A DNA stretch of 64,000 nucleotides from Andreprevotia chitinilytica DSM 18519 (GTDB taxonomy: Bacteria; Pseudomonadota; Gammaproteobacteria; Burkholderiales; Chitinibacteraceae). The position numbers were made by a program, and so were the translations under genes. Positions 15,819-23,907 of the stretch are shown here, in pieces (the first letter of the stretch is position 1; each line of letters starts with the position of its first letter). The stretch is taken from positions 1-64,000 of the forward strand of contig NZ_JONM01000021.1 of NCBI RefSeq assembly GCF_000711875.1, read 5' to 3'. Below the pieces are notes generated by a model. The model did no database searches, was not told the origin of the DNA, and saw nothing but the letters and a program-made list of their open reading frames with translations.

Positions 15819-18254
15819 ATGGCGTGGGCTTCATGCGTGCGCTGGCTGATGGGACTTGGGCTGTGCGCTGGCTGTATGTTGCCGGCCGCTGCGCAAGGAC
15901 TGCCCAAGCCGGTGCTGATCGGCTATTACCCGTACTGGACCAGTTTCCAGAACCAGTTTTCGATCGACAACATTCCGCTGGATCGGCTGGATTTCCTCAC
16001 CTACGTCTACGCCAAGCCGAACCCGGATGGCTCGATCTCCCCCGGCAATTTCGTCGCGGACCTCAACTTCGCCCAATCCGGCCTGCGTGGGCCGGACACC
16101 GTGCGCGGCAACTACGCCAAGCTGCGAGAAGAGAAGATTCGCCATCCCGGCCTGCACACGTTGATCTCGATCGGTGGCTGGACGTATTCCGATGCCTTCC
16201 CCGAACTGGCCGCCAGCCCGGTACTCCGGCAGAAATTCGCCGCCGCGCTGGTTGCCTTCATCGACCATTACGGTTTCGATGGCGTGGAGATCGATTGGCA
16301 ATACCCGGTGGTTGGCGGCCCGGAAACGCTTCATCCGCGCCCGGATGACCAGCGCAACAAGATCAGCCTGCTGCAGACGATCCGGCAGGCGCTGGATGAA
16401 CACACGCGCCAGACCGGCCAGCGCTATTGGCTCTCCACCACCTTGGGCGCCAGCCCCTTGCAGCTGACCCCGCCGCTCACGCGTAGCGAGGTCGAAGCGG
16501 TCGATTTCGCCGTCGTCGACGCCTACGACTATTACGGCGCGTGGGAGAAAACCACCGGCCATAGCGCGGCGCTGTACGGGCGAGATAGCGCTGACGAAAG
16601 CAACGTGACGCACGTGATGGAACTACTCAAATCACGCGGCGTGCCGGCCGACAAACTGGTGCTGATGATCGATGCCGAGGCGAACAGCTGGGTCGGGGTG
16701 AAACCGGCCAATCATGGCTTGTATCAACCGTTTACCGGCGTGCCCTATGGCAGCTGGGACGACACCACCACCGGCCCCACCGGCACCTTCACCATGAATG
16801 AAGTGCTGGACATGGCCCGCCACGGTCCCTTCACCGAGTACTGGGATGACAAGGGCCACGCCAGCTATCTCTACAGCGCGGTGCGCGGCCAGTTCGTCTC
16901 CTTCGAAAGCCCGCGTGCCTTGCGGGAAAAGCTCGGCGTGCTGGCGCAGGCTGGTTATGCCGGCATCGGTTTATGGGAGGTGGCGAGCGATGCGCGTGGT
17001 GCGGATAGCCTGCTGCGAATCGGTTATCGCGATTTCCATCCTTGGCGTGGGGCTTGGCTGGATGCGCTTGAAGCGTGGCATGCGCGGCCATCATGGGCAG
17101 ACGGCGTATTGGGCGGCGTCTTGGCACTACTGGCCCTGCCGTTTTTATTGATCGCACGGCGACGGTACGTGACATGGCGTCGCGACCAGTTTGAAGCTGA
17201 TGTGGTGCAGCAAGTGCGCAGCAATGTCGAGCAATTGTTGCCCTTGCTCTTCAGCTTCGAGCAAGACGTACAAGGCGCGATGACGCAGATCGCCTTGGCC
17301 GGGCCTGCCGCGCAACAGCAACGCGTTGGCATGGGGTTGGCACTGGCTAACGCCAATCAACTCACGCAGATGCTGATGCCGCTGGTGGCCGATGCGCCTC
17401 CGGCGCTCGATCCCCCGTTGATCAATCCAACTGCAGCTCCTATTCCGGTGCAACATCAGCCGGATATGGAATTCGTCTCGGCAGATTCGGGCGGGACGGC
17501 GGTTGCGGCAGTCGCCGAGCGGATCGCCGTCAGTCCATTGGTCGAACGACTCACCGCCTTGGGCAAACTGACCGAGACGCTGAGCGAGCAACGCAGCGTC
17601 GAAAAAATGCTCGACGCCGTGATGAATTTCCTGGCGATGGAACAGGCTGTCCGCGCGGTTGCCTTGTTGCAAGACGGCGAATTGCAGGAATCGATTGGTA
17701 ACTGGGTTGGCGATGCCGGCGGGGAGACATTGCTGGCGGGCGAGCAAGCGCTGGGGTTCAGTGCTGATCGCCTCCATGCTTGGCTCAAGCCGGATCACGG
17801 CTCGGATCACCAGCTCGCCATCGCGTTCAACAGCGCGGCCAGCGACGAAGACGAAGCGGTGCTGCGCCATCTGGTCGCGCAGATGAGCATGATCCGCCAG
17901 CAACTCACCGAACTTACCCGCCAGCCGCATGTGCTGTCCGAGCTATACGAGATCGCCTCCCGCAAGGACAAGCTGCTGTATGTCCGTGCCGACAAGGGCT
18001 ACAGCGGCATCTACACCCAGGACAGCAAGATGCCGCTGTACGTGACGCTAAGGCTGCGCACGATCCGGCTCTATTTCCCGGATGACGTCATGCTGCAGGT
18101 GCACCGCTCCTATCTGGTGAATCCGAAGAAGGTCGAGCGGGCGCTCTACAAGGGCAAGGGGCTGTACGAGCTGGCGCTGGGCGCGGCACGGGTGCCGGTG
18201 CGCAAGCAATATGCCGAACGACTGCGGGAGCAGTTTGGGCGTTGGTTTGAGTGA
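15819..18254 (+). CDS. Membrane one-component regulator: inactive GH18 sensor + TM + LytTR
   Basis: An 811-residue fusion. Residues 1-26 are an export signal. GH18 spans about 30-405: PVLIGYYPYW, SIGGWTYSDAFP, VVDAYDYYGAW and GIGLWEVASDA mark the barrel strands. The catalytic motif DxxDxDxE reads D154-E157-D159-Q161: the acid Glu is Gln and the second Asp is Glu, so hydrolysis should be abolished while the cleft remains. One membrane segment (about 426-446, GVLGGVLALLALPFLLIA) is followed by RRRYVTWRR, placing the C-terminus in the cytoplasm. A 250-residue linker, GAF-like at 570-690, leads to a LytTR DNA-binding domain (about 705-805, VHRSYLVNPKKVERA). It is probably a chito-oligosaccharide-responsive regulator of the chitinases next door. 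Start ATG has ggag seven bases upstream. Confidence 0.88.
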   Translation: MAWASCVRWLMGLGLCAGCMLPAAAQGLPKPVLIGYYPYWTSFQNQFSIDNIPLDRLDFLTYVYAKPNPDGSISPGNFVADLNFAQSGLRGPDTVRGNYAKLREEKIRHPGLHTLISIGGWTYSDAFPELAASPVLRQKFAAALVAFIDHYGFDGVEIDWQYPVVGGPETLHPRPDDQRNKISLLQTIRQALDEHTRQTGQRYWLSTTLGASPLQLTPPLTRSEVEAVDFAVVDAYDYYGAWEKTTGHSAALYGRDSADESNVTHVMELLKSRGVPADKLVLMIDAEANSWVGVKPANHGLYQPFTGVPYGSWDDTTTGPTGTFTMNEVLDMARHGPFTEYWDDKGHASYLYSAVRGQFVSFESPRALREKLGVLAQAGYAGIGLWEVASDARGADSLLRIGYRDFHPWRGAWLDALEAWHARPSWADGVLGGVLALLALPFLLIARRRYVTWRRDQFEADVVQQVRSNVEQLLPLLFSFEQDVQGAMTQIALAGPAAQQQRVGMGLALANANQLTQMLMPLVADAPPALDPPLINPTAAPIPVQHQPDMEFVSADSGGTAVAAVAERIAVSPLVERLTALGKLTETLSEQRSVEKMLDAVMNFLAMEQAVRAVALLQDGELQESIGNWVGDAGGETLLAGEQALGFSADRLHAWLKPDHGSDHQLAIAFNSAASDEDEAVLRHLVAQMSMIRQQLTELTRQPHVLSELYEIASRKDKLLYVRADKGYSGIYTQDSKMPLYVTLRLRTIRLYFPDDVMLQVHRSYLVNPKKVERALYKGKGLYELALGAARVPVRKQYAERLREQFGRWFE

Positions 18255-18389
18255 GGGGTGATGCCGTTTCTAATTCCCTCTCACATCCCGTGCATGGCTT
18301 TTAGCCTTGTTCAGGGACAGAGGGAGAGAGTTAGGGGGAGAGTGCTTGTAAAAGCGTTGCTCCTGGCGCAATCGATTCCCCTTGGCCGC

Positions 18390-19001
18390 TCAACCCACCG
18401 GCGGCTGCGTTTCCTGAAACGACGGCCGCTGATTCAACTGCTCGAACAGCACGGCCAGGTTCGGGTGGCGGTCAGCCCAACCCAGCGCCGGCATGCGCAG
18501 ATTGAGATAGCCAAGGCAACAGCCGACGGCGATATCCGCGAGGCTGAAATGGCCGCCAAAACACCACTTGCGATCGCTGAGATCGGCGGACAGCATGAAC
18601 AGGCCGCGATCGACTTTTTCCAGCTGGCGGGTGATCCATTCCTCGCTTTGCTTGGCTGCCGGGCGGCGTCGCTCCAGAAAGGCGAGCACTGCCGCATCGA
18701 CAATGCCATCGGCCAGTGCTTCCCAACGCTTCACGCCGATGGCCTGCCGATGCTCGGCGGGAATCAGTCGCGCTACTGGTGACACCTGGTCGAGGTAATC
18801 GACAATCACGCTGGAGTCATAGAGCGGCTTGCCGTCATCGAGCAGCAGCGCGGGCACCTTGCCGAGCGGATTCAGGCTGGCGATCAGGCTCCCCGGCGTG
18901 TTCGGTTGCTCTTCGATCCACTGGAATTCGATCTTCTTTTCCAGCAGCACAACCCGGACCTTGCGACCAAACGGGCTGGTATGCGAGGTATACAGTTTCA
19001 T
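18390..19001 (-). CDS. yibF: Glutathione S-transferase family protein, YibF-like
   Basis: A 203-residue cytoplasmic GST. The thioredoxin-like N-terminal domain (1-78) has MKLYTSHTSPFGRKVRV and the cis-Pro glutathione-binding stretch NPLGKVPALLLDDG followed by DSSVIVDYL. The helical C-terminal domain resembles E. coli YibF throughout (VKRWEALADGIVDAAV, RPAAKQSEEW, LGYLNLRMPALGW). Its physiological substrate is unknown. Single gene. The 135-base gap before it (18255-18389) holds a decayed copy of the gggagaggg repeat family. Confidence 0.87.
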   Translation of the reverse strand: MKLYTSHTSPFGRKVRVVLLEKKIEFQWIEEQPNTPGSLIASLNPLGKVPALLLDDGKPLYDSSVIVDYLDQVSPVARLIPAEHRQAIGVKRWEALADGIVDAAVLAFLERRRPAAKQSEEWITRQLEKVDRGLFMLSADLSDRKWCFGGHFSLADIAVGCCLGYLNLRMPALGWADRHPNLAVLFEQLNQRPSFQETQPPVG

Positions 19002-19107
19002 CGGCGGGGGCAGGAGAGGGAGGAATGAATCCTGATTCTAAGGGGACGAGCTCGCCGCAGCCAAAACTGTTGCAACGCAGCATCATATTTCCAACACTTC
19101 TACATCC

Positions 19108-19241
19108 CGTAGCCCGGATGGCTTAGCCGGCCGGGGTGGTGGCGTATGCCCGTACCGCACGGGGTGATCCTTGATGCCATGTTGCCCCGGCCGGAGTCTG
19201 TTCCGATGGCGGCCCCGGCCGGCAAAGCCGTCCGGGCTACG
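19108..19241. repeat. Palindromic repeat (GTAGCCCGGACGGC family), copy 1
   Basis: Arms cgtagcccggatggcttagc and gcaaagccgtccgggctacg face each other across about 80 bases, with inner ccggccgggg/ccccggccgg arms. A second copy is at 43343-43419. Confidence 0.75.
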
Positions 19242-19256
19242 GAGGCGGTGCGATAC

Positions 19257-19778
19257 CTAAACCACGCCCAACAAACCCAACACCGCGCCACCGGCCAACA
19301 ACCACAAGGGATTGAGCCGCGTATGGATCATCAGCAGCACCGTAACGGCCGTCAGCACATAGGCCGGCCAGCTTTGGTCGGCCGAACGCGTCAGCAGATA
19401 GCCGCTACCCAGCACCAACCCGATGGTGATCGGTGTCAGCCCGCGCAGGATGACGCCACGCAATGGTGCATCGCGGAACCGGTGCCATAGTTTGCCGATG
19501 TGATAGGCCAGCAATGACGATGGGCCGCACATGGCGACCGTCGTCGCCACCACACCCGGCAATCCCGCCACGTGCAGACCGATCAGGCTCACGATCAACA
19601 CATTCGGCCCCGGCGCGGCCTGTGCCAAGGCAAATAGCGCGGCGAATTCGCTGCCGCTCATCCAATGGTGGATGTCCACCGCTTGGCGATGCATTTCCGG
19701 CAGCACCGAATTCGCGCCGCCGATGGCAAAGAACGACAGCATGCTGAACGTCGCCAGCAGTTGCAGGATCGTGCTCAT
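19257..19778 (-). CDS. Chromate transporter, C-terminal-half protein (ChrA family)
   Basis: A 173-residue membrane protein of the CHR family, corresponding to one half of full-length ChrA. It has the family motif FFAIGGANSVLPEMHRQ and ALAQAAPGPNVLIVSLIG plus five or six hydrophobic segments. Short-chain CHR proteins work as pairs; the partner is the next gene upstream, overlapped by four bases (ATGA). Transport of chromate is the family's named role, not proven for every pair. Confidence 0.87.
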   Translation of the reverse strand: MSTILQLLATFSMLSFFAIGGANSVLPEMHRQAVDIHHWMSGSEFAALFALAQAAPGPNVLIVSLIGLHVAGLPGVVATTVAMCGPSSLLAYHIGKLWHRFRDAPLRGVILRGLTPITIGLVLGSGYLLTRSADQSWPAYVLTAVTVLLMIHTRLNPLWLLAGGAVLGLLGVV

Positions 19779-20374
19779 TGTTCCGGCTCGCTGTTATGTT
19801 TGGTTTGCCGGGCCAGCTGATACCAGGCCATGCCGATGCTGAGCGGTGCCAGCACCAGCAAGACGCCTACCAGATGGAAGCCAAACAATGCCGTACCAGC
19901 AAAAGCCGCTGCTGCTACCGCCCAGACCCAAGCAGTGCGCTCCAGCTTGATGGCGAGTTTTACACCGGTGCCCCCCATCAACCCGGCGCCGACAGCCGCA
20001 ATGCCATTCAACATATGCGGCAACGGGCCGATCTGACCGTAACGGGCATACAGCAGGCCGAGCATCACGATGATGCACAAGGGCGCGAACAACAGCCCGG
20101 CCAGCGCCACGACTGCACCCCATGCCCCCTGAAACCGCGCCCCGATCACCACCGACATATTGCAGATGTTCGGCCCCGGCAGTGTCTGCCCCAGACTGAG
20201 GACTTCGGTGAACTCGGCGTCATCCAGCCAGCGCAGATCTTCCACCAGCACCCGGTGCGCCAACGGCAGCACGCCACCAAAACCGGACAAGCCAATCTTG
20301 AAAAACCCGCTGAACAGTTCCCGGCGGGAAAGGGTTTGGGTTGCAGCGGAGGAGGCGGGCGTCGAGGTAGGCAT
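19775..20374 (-). CDS. Chromate transporter, N-terminal-half protein (ChrA family)
   Basis: A 199-residue membrane protein, first gene of the split chromate-transporter pair. The CHR signature is clear: FFKIGLSGFGGVLPLAHRVLV, then SLGQTLPGPNICNMSVVIG and several transmembrane stretches. I chose the ATG at 20374 (MPTSTPASSAATQ) because homology begins shortly after; a longer frame to 20449 exists. It is divergent from the nucleotidyltransferase gene, whose operators lie about 95-130 bases upstream. Confidence 0.87.
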   Translation of the reverse strand: MPTSTPASSAATQTLSRRELFSGFFKIGLSGFGGVLPLAHRVLVEDLRWLDDAEFTEVLSLGQTLPGPNICNMSVVIGARFQGAWGAVVALAGLLFAPLCIIVMLGLLYARYGQIGPLPHMLNGIAAVGAGLMGGTGVKLAIKLERTAWVWAVAAAAFAGTALFGFHLVGVLLVLAPLSIGMAWYQLARQTKHNSEPEQ

Positions 20375-20468
20375 GCCCGCAGTGTAAAACCGGCGCTCGC
20401 TTTGCAGGCATTGCCGATTGCCTTTAGCTGGCCCGATTCGCTCGTACACGGGGGCGACGATTGATTTG

Positions 20469-20504
20469 TACTCAATTTGAGTATATTAATACTCTTTATG
20501 AGTA
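20469..20504. promoter_or_regulatory. Tandem TACTC-N5-GAGTA operators
   Basis: Two palindromes of the same form, TACTC-N5-GAGTA, stand at 20469-20483 and 20490-20504, spaced 21 bases (two helical turns) apart. The second overlaps the presumed start codon of the following gene. This is the arrangement expected for autorepression by the winged-helix protein encoded there. Confidence 0.65.
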
Positions 20505-21121
20505 TGAATGTCCCTGGTGTCGCAGATGTTCTCTTTACCGGCGTGCAGCAAAAACTGCTGGCGCTGTGCTTCGGGAACCCTGACCGCACCTTTTACACCA
20601 ACGAGCTGATCCGCTTGATCGGGGCCGGTAACGGCCCGGTGCAGCGTGAACTGAAACGCATGGGCGAGGCGGGCTTGCTCAGCATCAGCAAAATAGGCAA
20701 CCAGAAGCACTACCAAGCCAATCAGGCGTCTCCGGTTTTTGCAGAGCTCAGTGGCTTGATACGCAAGACATTCGGTTTGGCGGACGTTGTGCGGCAAGCG
20801 TTGCTGCCCGTTGCGAATCAGCTGGAAGCTGCGTTTATCTACGGCTCAGTTGCGAAGGGCAATCCGCAGCCCCATAGCGATATCGACCTGATGATCATCA
20901 GCGATAGCCTGGCTTATGCGGATCTCTTCCCCATGCTGACCGAACCCGAAGCGCAGCTCGGCCGCCCGATCAACCCGACCGTTTACAGTCGTACTGAATG
21001 GCAGCAGCGCATGTACGAAGGCAACACCTTTGTGGTGCGCGTATTGGAACAACCCAAAATCTTCTTGATTGGAGGTGCCGATGACCTTGGAGAATCTCTC
21101 CAACCTGCTGAAGACCGGTAG
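20498..21121 (+). CDS. Winged-helix-nucleotidyltransferase (MNT) antitoxin-like protein
   Basis: The 207-residue protein has two domains. The N-terminal winged helix (about 5-85) contains VQQKLLALCFGNPDRTFYTNE and VQRELKRMGEAGLLSISKIG. The C-terminal minimal nucleotidyltransferase (about 100-200) has the signature YGSVAKGNPQPHSDIDLMII with the two metal-binding Asp. MntA-type proteins neutralise HEPN toxins by AMPylation; here a DNA-binding domain is fused on, so it may also repress the operon through the tandem palindromes. No ribosome site is obvious before the ATG at 20498, and MNVPG three codons in is an alternative. It overlaps the HEPN gene by 41 bases. Confidence 0.82.
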   Translation: MSMNVPGVADVLFTGVQQKLLALCFGNPDRTFYTNELIRLIGAGNGPVQRELKRMGEAGLLSISKIGNQKHYQANQASPVFAELSGLIRKTFGLADVVRQALLPVANQLEAAFIYGSVAKGNPQPHSDIDLMIISDSLAYADLFPMLTEPEAQLGRPINPTVYSRTEWQQRMYEGNTFVVRVLEQPKIFLIGGADDLGESLQPAEDR

Positions 21122-21530
21122 CCTGAAGAGCGAACGTGCCAGCGCCGGCGAATTTGCCGGTTTGCTCCGTTCGGCCATCGTCCGTTTGCAGGACGCGAAG
21201 AACAGCAGTCTGTCGCAAGACAGCCGATTCGATCTCGCCTACAACGCCTCGCATGCGCTGGCCTTGGCGGCATTGCGCTATCACGGTTACCGATCGGATA
21301 ACCGCTATCTGGTTTTCCAATGTTTGCCGCACACGCTGGATGCCGGGCCGGAAATCTGGCGCGTGCTGGCCAAGTGCCATCAGCAACGCAATCTGGCCGA
21401 GTACGAGGGTTATCTGGAAATCGACGAGCGCCTGCTGGCTGAGTTGATCATTGCGGCGGATTGGCTGCTGGATAAGGTGCAGCGCTTGCCACCTCTGGTC
21501 AGCCCTGATCCCAGCCCAAGTTCCACCTAA
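21081..21530 (+). CDS. HEPN-domain protein, putative toxin partner
   Basis: A 149-residue all-helical protein with HEPN-like layout: FDLAYNASHALALAALRYHGYRSDNRYLVFQCL. HEPN toxins act as RNases through an RX4-6H motif; here the nearest Arg-His pairs (R-x8-H) do not fit that spacing exactly, so RNase activity is uncertain. It is preceded by a strong ggagg site and overlaps the nucleotidyltransferase gene, the classical layout of a HEPN-MNT pair. Its TAA stop codon is the left-hand target duplication of the inserted element that follows. Confidence 0.75.
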   Translation: MTLENLSNLLKTGSLKSERASAGEFAGLLRSAIVRLQDAKNSSLSQDSRFDLAYNASHALALAALRYHGYRSDNRYLVFQCLPHTLDAGPEIWRVLAKCHQQRNLAEYEGYLEIDERLLAELIIAADWLLDKVQRLPPLVSPDPSPSST

Positions 21531-21722
21531 GAGCCTGTTCAAAGTTTTTTTCGACAACGGGTTACGTTGCCATCCCCCTTTTTTGAAGGGGGGCTAGGGG
21601 GGATTTCTGCGACATCTCAATATCTACCGGCGTCGAAATCCCCCTCAATCCCCCTTCGAAAAGGGGGAGGTAAAGCCCTGCAGCGCTTCAAGTTGGCAGT
21701 TTGCGAGACTTTGAACAGGCTC
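21531..21722. mobile_element. MITE-like element with 15-bp terminal inverted repeats
   Basis: The 192-base element has perfect termini GAGCCTGTTCAAAGT (21531-21545) and ACTTTGAACAGGCTC (21708-21722), with TAA directly outside both ends (21528-21530 and 21723-21725), consistent with a three-base target duplication. Inside is copy C of the G-rich palindrome (about 21574-21672). It encodes nothing. The termini recall those of IS5-group elements, which could mobilise it in trans; that is inference. Confidence 0.8.
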
Positions 21723-21750
21723 TAAGCCATTCCACCTCGTGACGGATATG

Positions 21751-21788
21751 AAAAAGCGGCACCGGTTGCAGAACCGGTGCCGCTTTTT
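21751..21788 (-). terminator. Rho-independent terminator of the BMP gene
   Basis: A long stem GCGGCACCGGTT / AACCGGTGCCGC with loop gcag is flanked by AAAAA and TTTTT. It is 30 bases beyond the 3' end of the minus-strand substrate-binding gene. Confidence 0.92.
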
Positions 21789-21818
21789 CATTGCGGGGAA
21801 TGCTTGGGTTAGCAGCGC

Positions 21819-22907
21819 TTACTTCGGCACATCCCCCACCACGCCCTCCACATAGAAATTCATCTTGTGCAGATCGTCGTCGGAGTACGTCTTGCCGGCG
21901 GCCACGAACATCTCGCCGGCCTGGTTCTTCAGCGGCCCGGTAAACGGGTGCAGCTTGCCGGCCTTGATCGCATCGCGGCGGTCTTCGGCCAGCTTCTTCA
22001 CGTCGGCAGGCACCGCCGGGCCGAAGTCGGCGATGTTGATTGCGCCTTCTTTCACGCCCCACCAGATGTTCGACGATTTCCACTTGCCCGCCAGCACGTC
22101 TTCGGTGGTCTTGTTGTAGATCACGCCCCAGTTCAGTTCAGACGCAGCCAGGTGCGCCTTGCCGCCGAACTTGGTCATGTCCGAATCCCAGCCGAAGGCG
22201 AAGACGCCTTTTTCCTGCGCGGCTTGCACCACGGCAGGGGAGTCGGTGTTTTGCATCAGCACATCGCTGCCTTGCGAGATCAGCGCCAGCGCGGCTTCGC
22301 GCTCCTTGCCCGGATCGAACCAGCCGTTCACCCAGATCACGCGGGTGGTGGCGTTCGGGTTCACGCTGCGTGCGCCGATGGTGAAGGCATCAATATTGCG
22401 GATGACTTCCGGGATTGGAATCGAACCGACCACGCCCAGCTTGCCGGACTTGCTCATCTTGCCGGCGACTACGCCAAGCATGTACGCGCCTTCATAGGTG
22501 CGGATGTCGTACACGCCCAGATTCTTGCCGGTCTTGTAGCCGGTGGCGTGCATGAAGGTGGTATTCGGGAAGGCCGTTGCCACCTTGTTCATTTGGTTCA
22601 TGTAACCGAACGAGGTGCCATAGATGACCTTGTAGCCCTTTTGCGCCAGATCGCGGAATACGCGCTCCGAATCCGCCGTTTCGGCCACGTTCTCAACGAA
22701 GGTGGTGGTGACCTTGCCGGCGTATTTTGCATCGACCGCCTTGCGGCCCTGATCGTGCGAGAACGTCCAGCCGTGATCACCGGTCGGGCCGATGTAGACG
22801 AAGGCGACCTTGAGCGGGTCTTCGGCATGAACGCTGGCGGCAAAGCCGAGCGCCAGGCAGCCGGCCAGGGCCGTTTTGAAGCAAGGTTTGAATCGAAATG
22901 CGGGCAT
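21819..22907 (-). CDS. BMP-family ABC substrate-binding protein (purine/nucleoside uptake)
   Basis: A 362-residue periplasmic protein of the Bmp/Med family, whose members bind nucleosides or related ligands. A signal peptide (1-28, cleaved after SVHA) is followed by LKVAFVYIGPTGDHGWTFSHD, the family's opening strand, and by MLGVVAGKMSKSGKLGVVGSIP and GVIYNKTTEDVLAGKW. There is no lipobox. The matching ATPase and two permeases are at 29038-32643 on the other strand, inside the purine operon, so its ligand is probably a purine base or nucleoside. ATG 22907 has an aggag site. Confidence 0.9.
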   Translation of the reverse strand: MPAFRFKPCFKTALAGCLALGFAASVHAEDPLKVAFVYIGPTGDHGWTFSHDQGRKAVDAKYAGKVTTTFVENVAETADSERVFRDLAQKGYKVIYGTSFGYMNQMNKVATAFPNTTFMHATGYKTGKNLGVYDIRTYEGAYMLGVVAGKMSKSGKLGVVGSIPIPEVIRNIDAFTIGARSVNPNATTRVIWVNGWFDPGKEREAALALISQGSDVLMQNTDSPAVVQAAQEKGVFAFGWDSDMTKFGGKAHLAASELNWGVIYNKTTEDVLAGKWKSSNIWWGVKEGAINIADFGPAVPADVKKLAEDRRDAIKAGKLHPFTGPLKNQAGEMFVAAGKTYSDDDLHKMNFYVEGVVGDVPK

Positions 22908-23033
22908 GACCAATTCTCCTGTGCGTTTCCGGGTATTTCGTTGGTGTGATCAAGATCAATTCAATGACTGGCTTACTCTAGCAATCGGCCGCAACCTCTC
23001 CCATCGCTACAGCGTTATGAGCGGTATTCAAAT

Positions 23034-23047
23034 CCGTATAGATACGG
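23034..23047. promoter_or_regulatory. Palindrome in the divergent BMP/deaminase promoter region
   Basis: A perfect inverted repeat, CCGTAT-AG-ATACGG, sits roughly midway between the divergent genes at 22907 and 23145. It could be an operator for a purine-responsive regulator; no regulator is identified. Confidence 0.35.
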
Positions 23048-23144
23048 CGCAACGTTGGCGCCGGATAATTTGATCGCTGCCACTGGTTTGGGCAATACAA
23101 GTGTTCGATTATGCCAGTGTTCTAATCGATTTTCGGGAGCCACC

Positions 23145-23657
23145 ATGACCGATTCTGTCTTCCCCGCCCAAGGACTTGCGCCCACATCCGAGCAGATTCT
23201 CAAGCACCTGCGCCGCTCCAACGAAGTCGGCCAGCGGGCGATGAGTCTGGGGCATCACCCGTTCGGCGCGGTGCTGGTCGGCCCGGATCAGGAAACGGTG
23301 CTGTTGGAGCAATGCAACATCGATACGGTCAACCATGCCGAATCGACCCTGGCACGGGTCGCGGCCAGCAACTACACGCCCGAATACCTGTGGAGCTGCA
23401 CGCTCTACACCGCCGTCGAGCCCTGCTGCATGTGCGCCGGCACCGCCTACTGGGCCAACATCGGCCGTGTGGTATTCGGCATGACCGAGGAACAGCTGCT
23501 GGCACTCACCGGCGACCATCACGAAAACCCGACCATGAGCGTGTCGTCGCGCTACGTGTTCGATCATTGCCAGAAGCCGGTGCAGCTGATCGGGCCGGTG
23601 CCGGAGATTGCGGCGGAGACGGTTGAGTTGCAGCGGGGGTTCTGGGTGGGGCGGTGA
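23145..23657 (+). CDS. Nucleoside/guanine deaminase of the CDA superfamily
   Basis: A 170-residue zinc deaminase. The zinc ligands are visible as NHAEST (His plus catalytic Glu) and EPCCMCAGT (two Cys). It resembles the short guanine deaminases and tRNA adenosine deaminase relatives; its position at the head of the xanthine dehydrogenase operon favours guanine or guanosine deamination. The ATG at 23145 has a cgggag site. Two unrelated amidohydrolase deaminases lie downstream (32830 and 34420), so guanine deamination may be encoded twice. Confidence 0.85.
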   Translation: MTDSVFPAQGLAPTSEQILKHLRRSNEVGQRAMSLGHHPFGAVLVGPDQETVLLEQCNIDTVNHAESTLARVAASNYTPEYLWSCTLYTAVEPCCMCAGTAYWANIGRVVFGMTEEQLLALTGDHHENPTMSVSSRYVFDHCQKPVQLIGPVPEIAAETVELQRGFWVGR

Positions 23658-23681
23658 GGTGTCTGATTGCAGCTGATATTG

Positions 23682-23790
23682 TCCCCTCGCCCACTTGTGG
23701 GAGAGGGTTAGGGAGAGGGTGCCTGAAGAGGGCGCGATACTTGGCACGACCCTCTCCCCCAGCCCCTTTCCCATGAAATGGGCGAGGGGA
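23682..23790. repeat. Palindromic repeat (CCCTCGCCC/GGGCGAGGG family), copy 1
   Basis: Outer arms cccctcgcccacttgtggga and cccatgaaatgggcgaggggg-like sequence face each other; inner gggagaggg/ccctctccc arms add a second fold. Related copies are at 27732-27833 and 57289-57333, and a decayed one near 18290. Confidence 0.75.
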
Positions 23791-23907
23791 GCCAAGTCAC
23801 TGCTATCCGTCGGCATATAACCCATATAAACGCCGACAGATCATCGGCATCCGGGTGGCATGATAGATTGAAATCAGCTGCAACCTTGTCCGCAGAGTCC
23901 GAACCTT

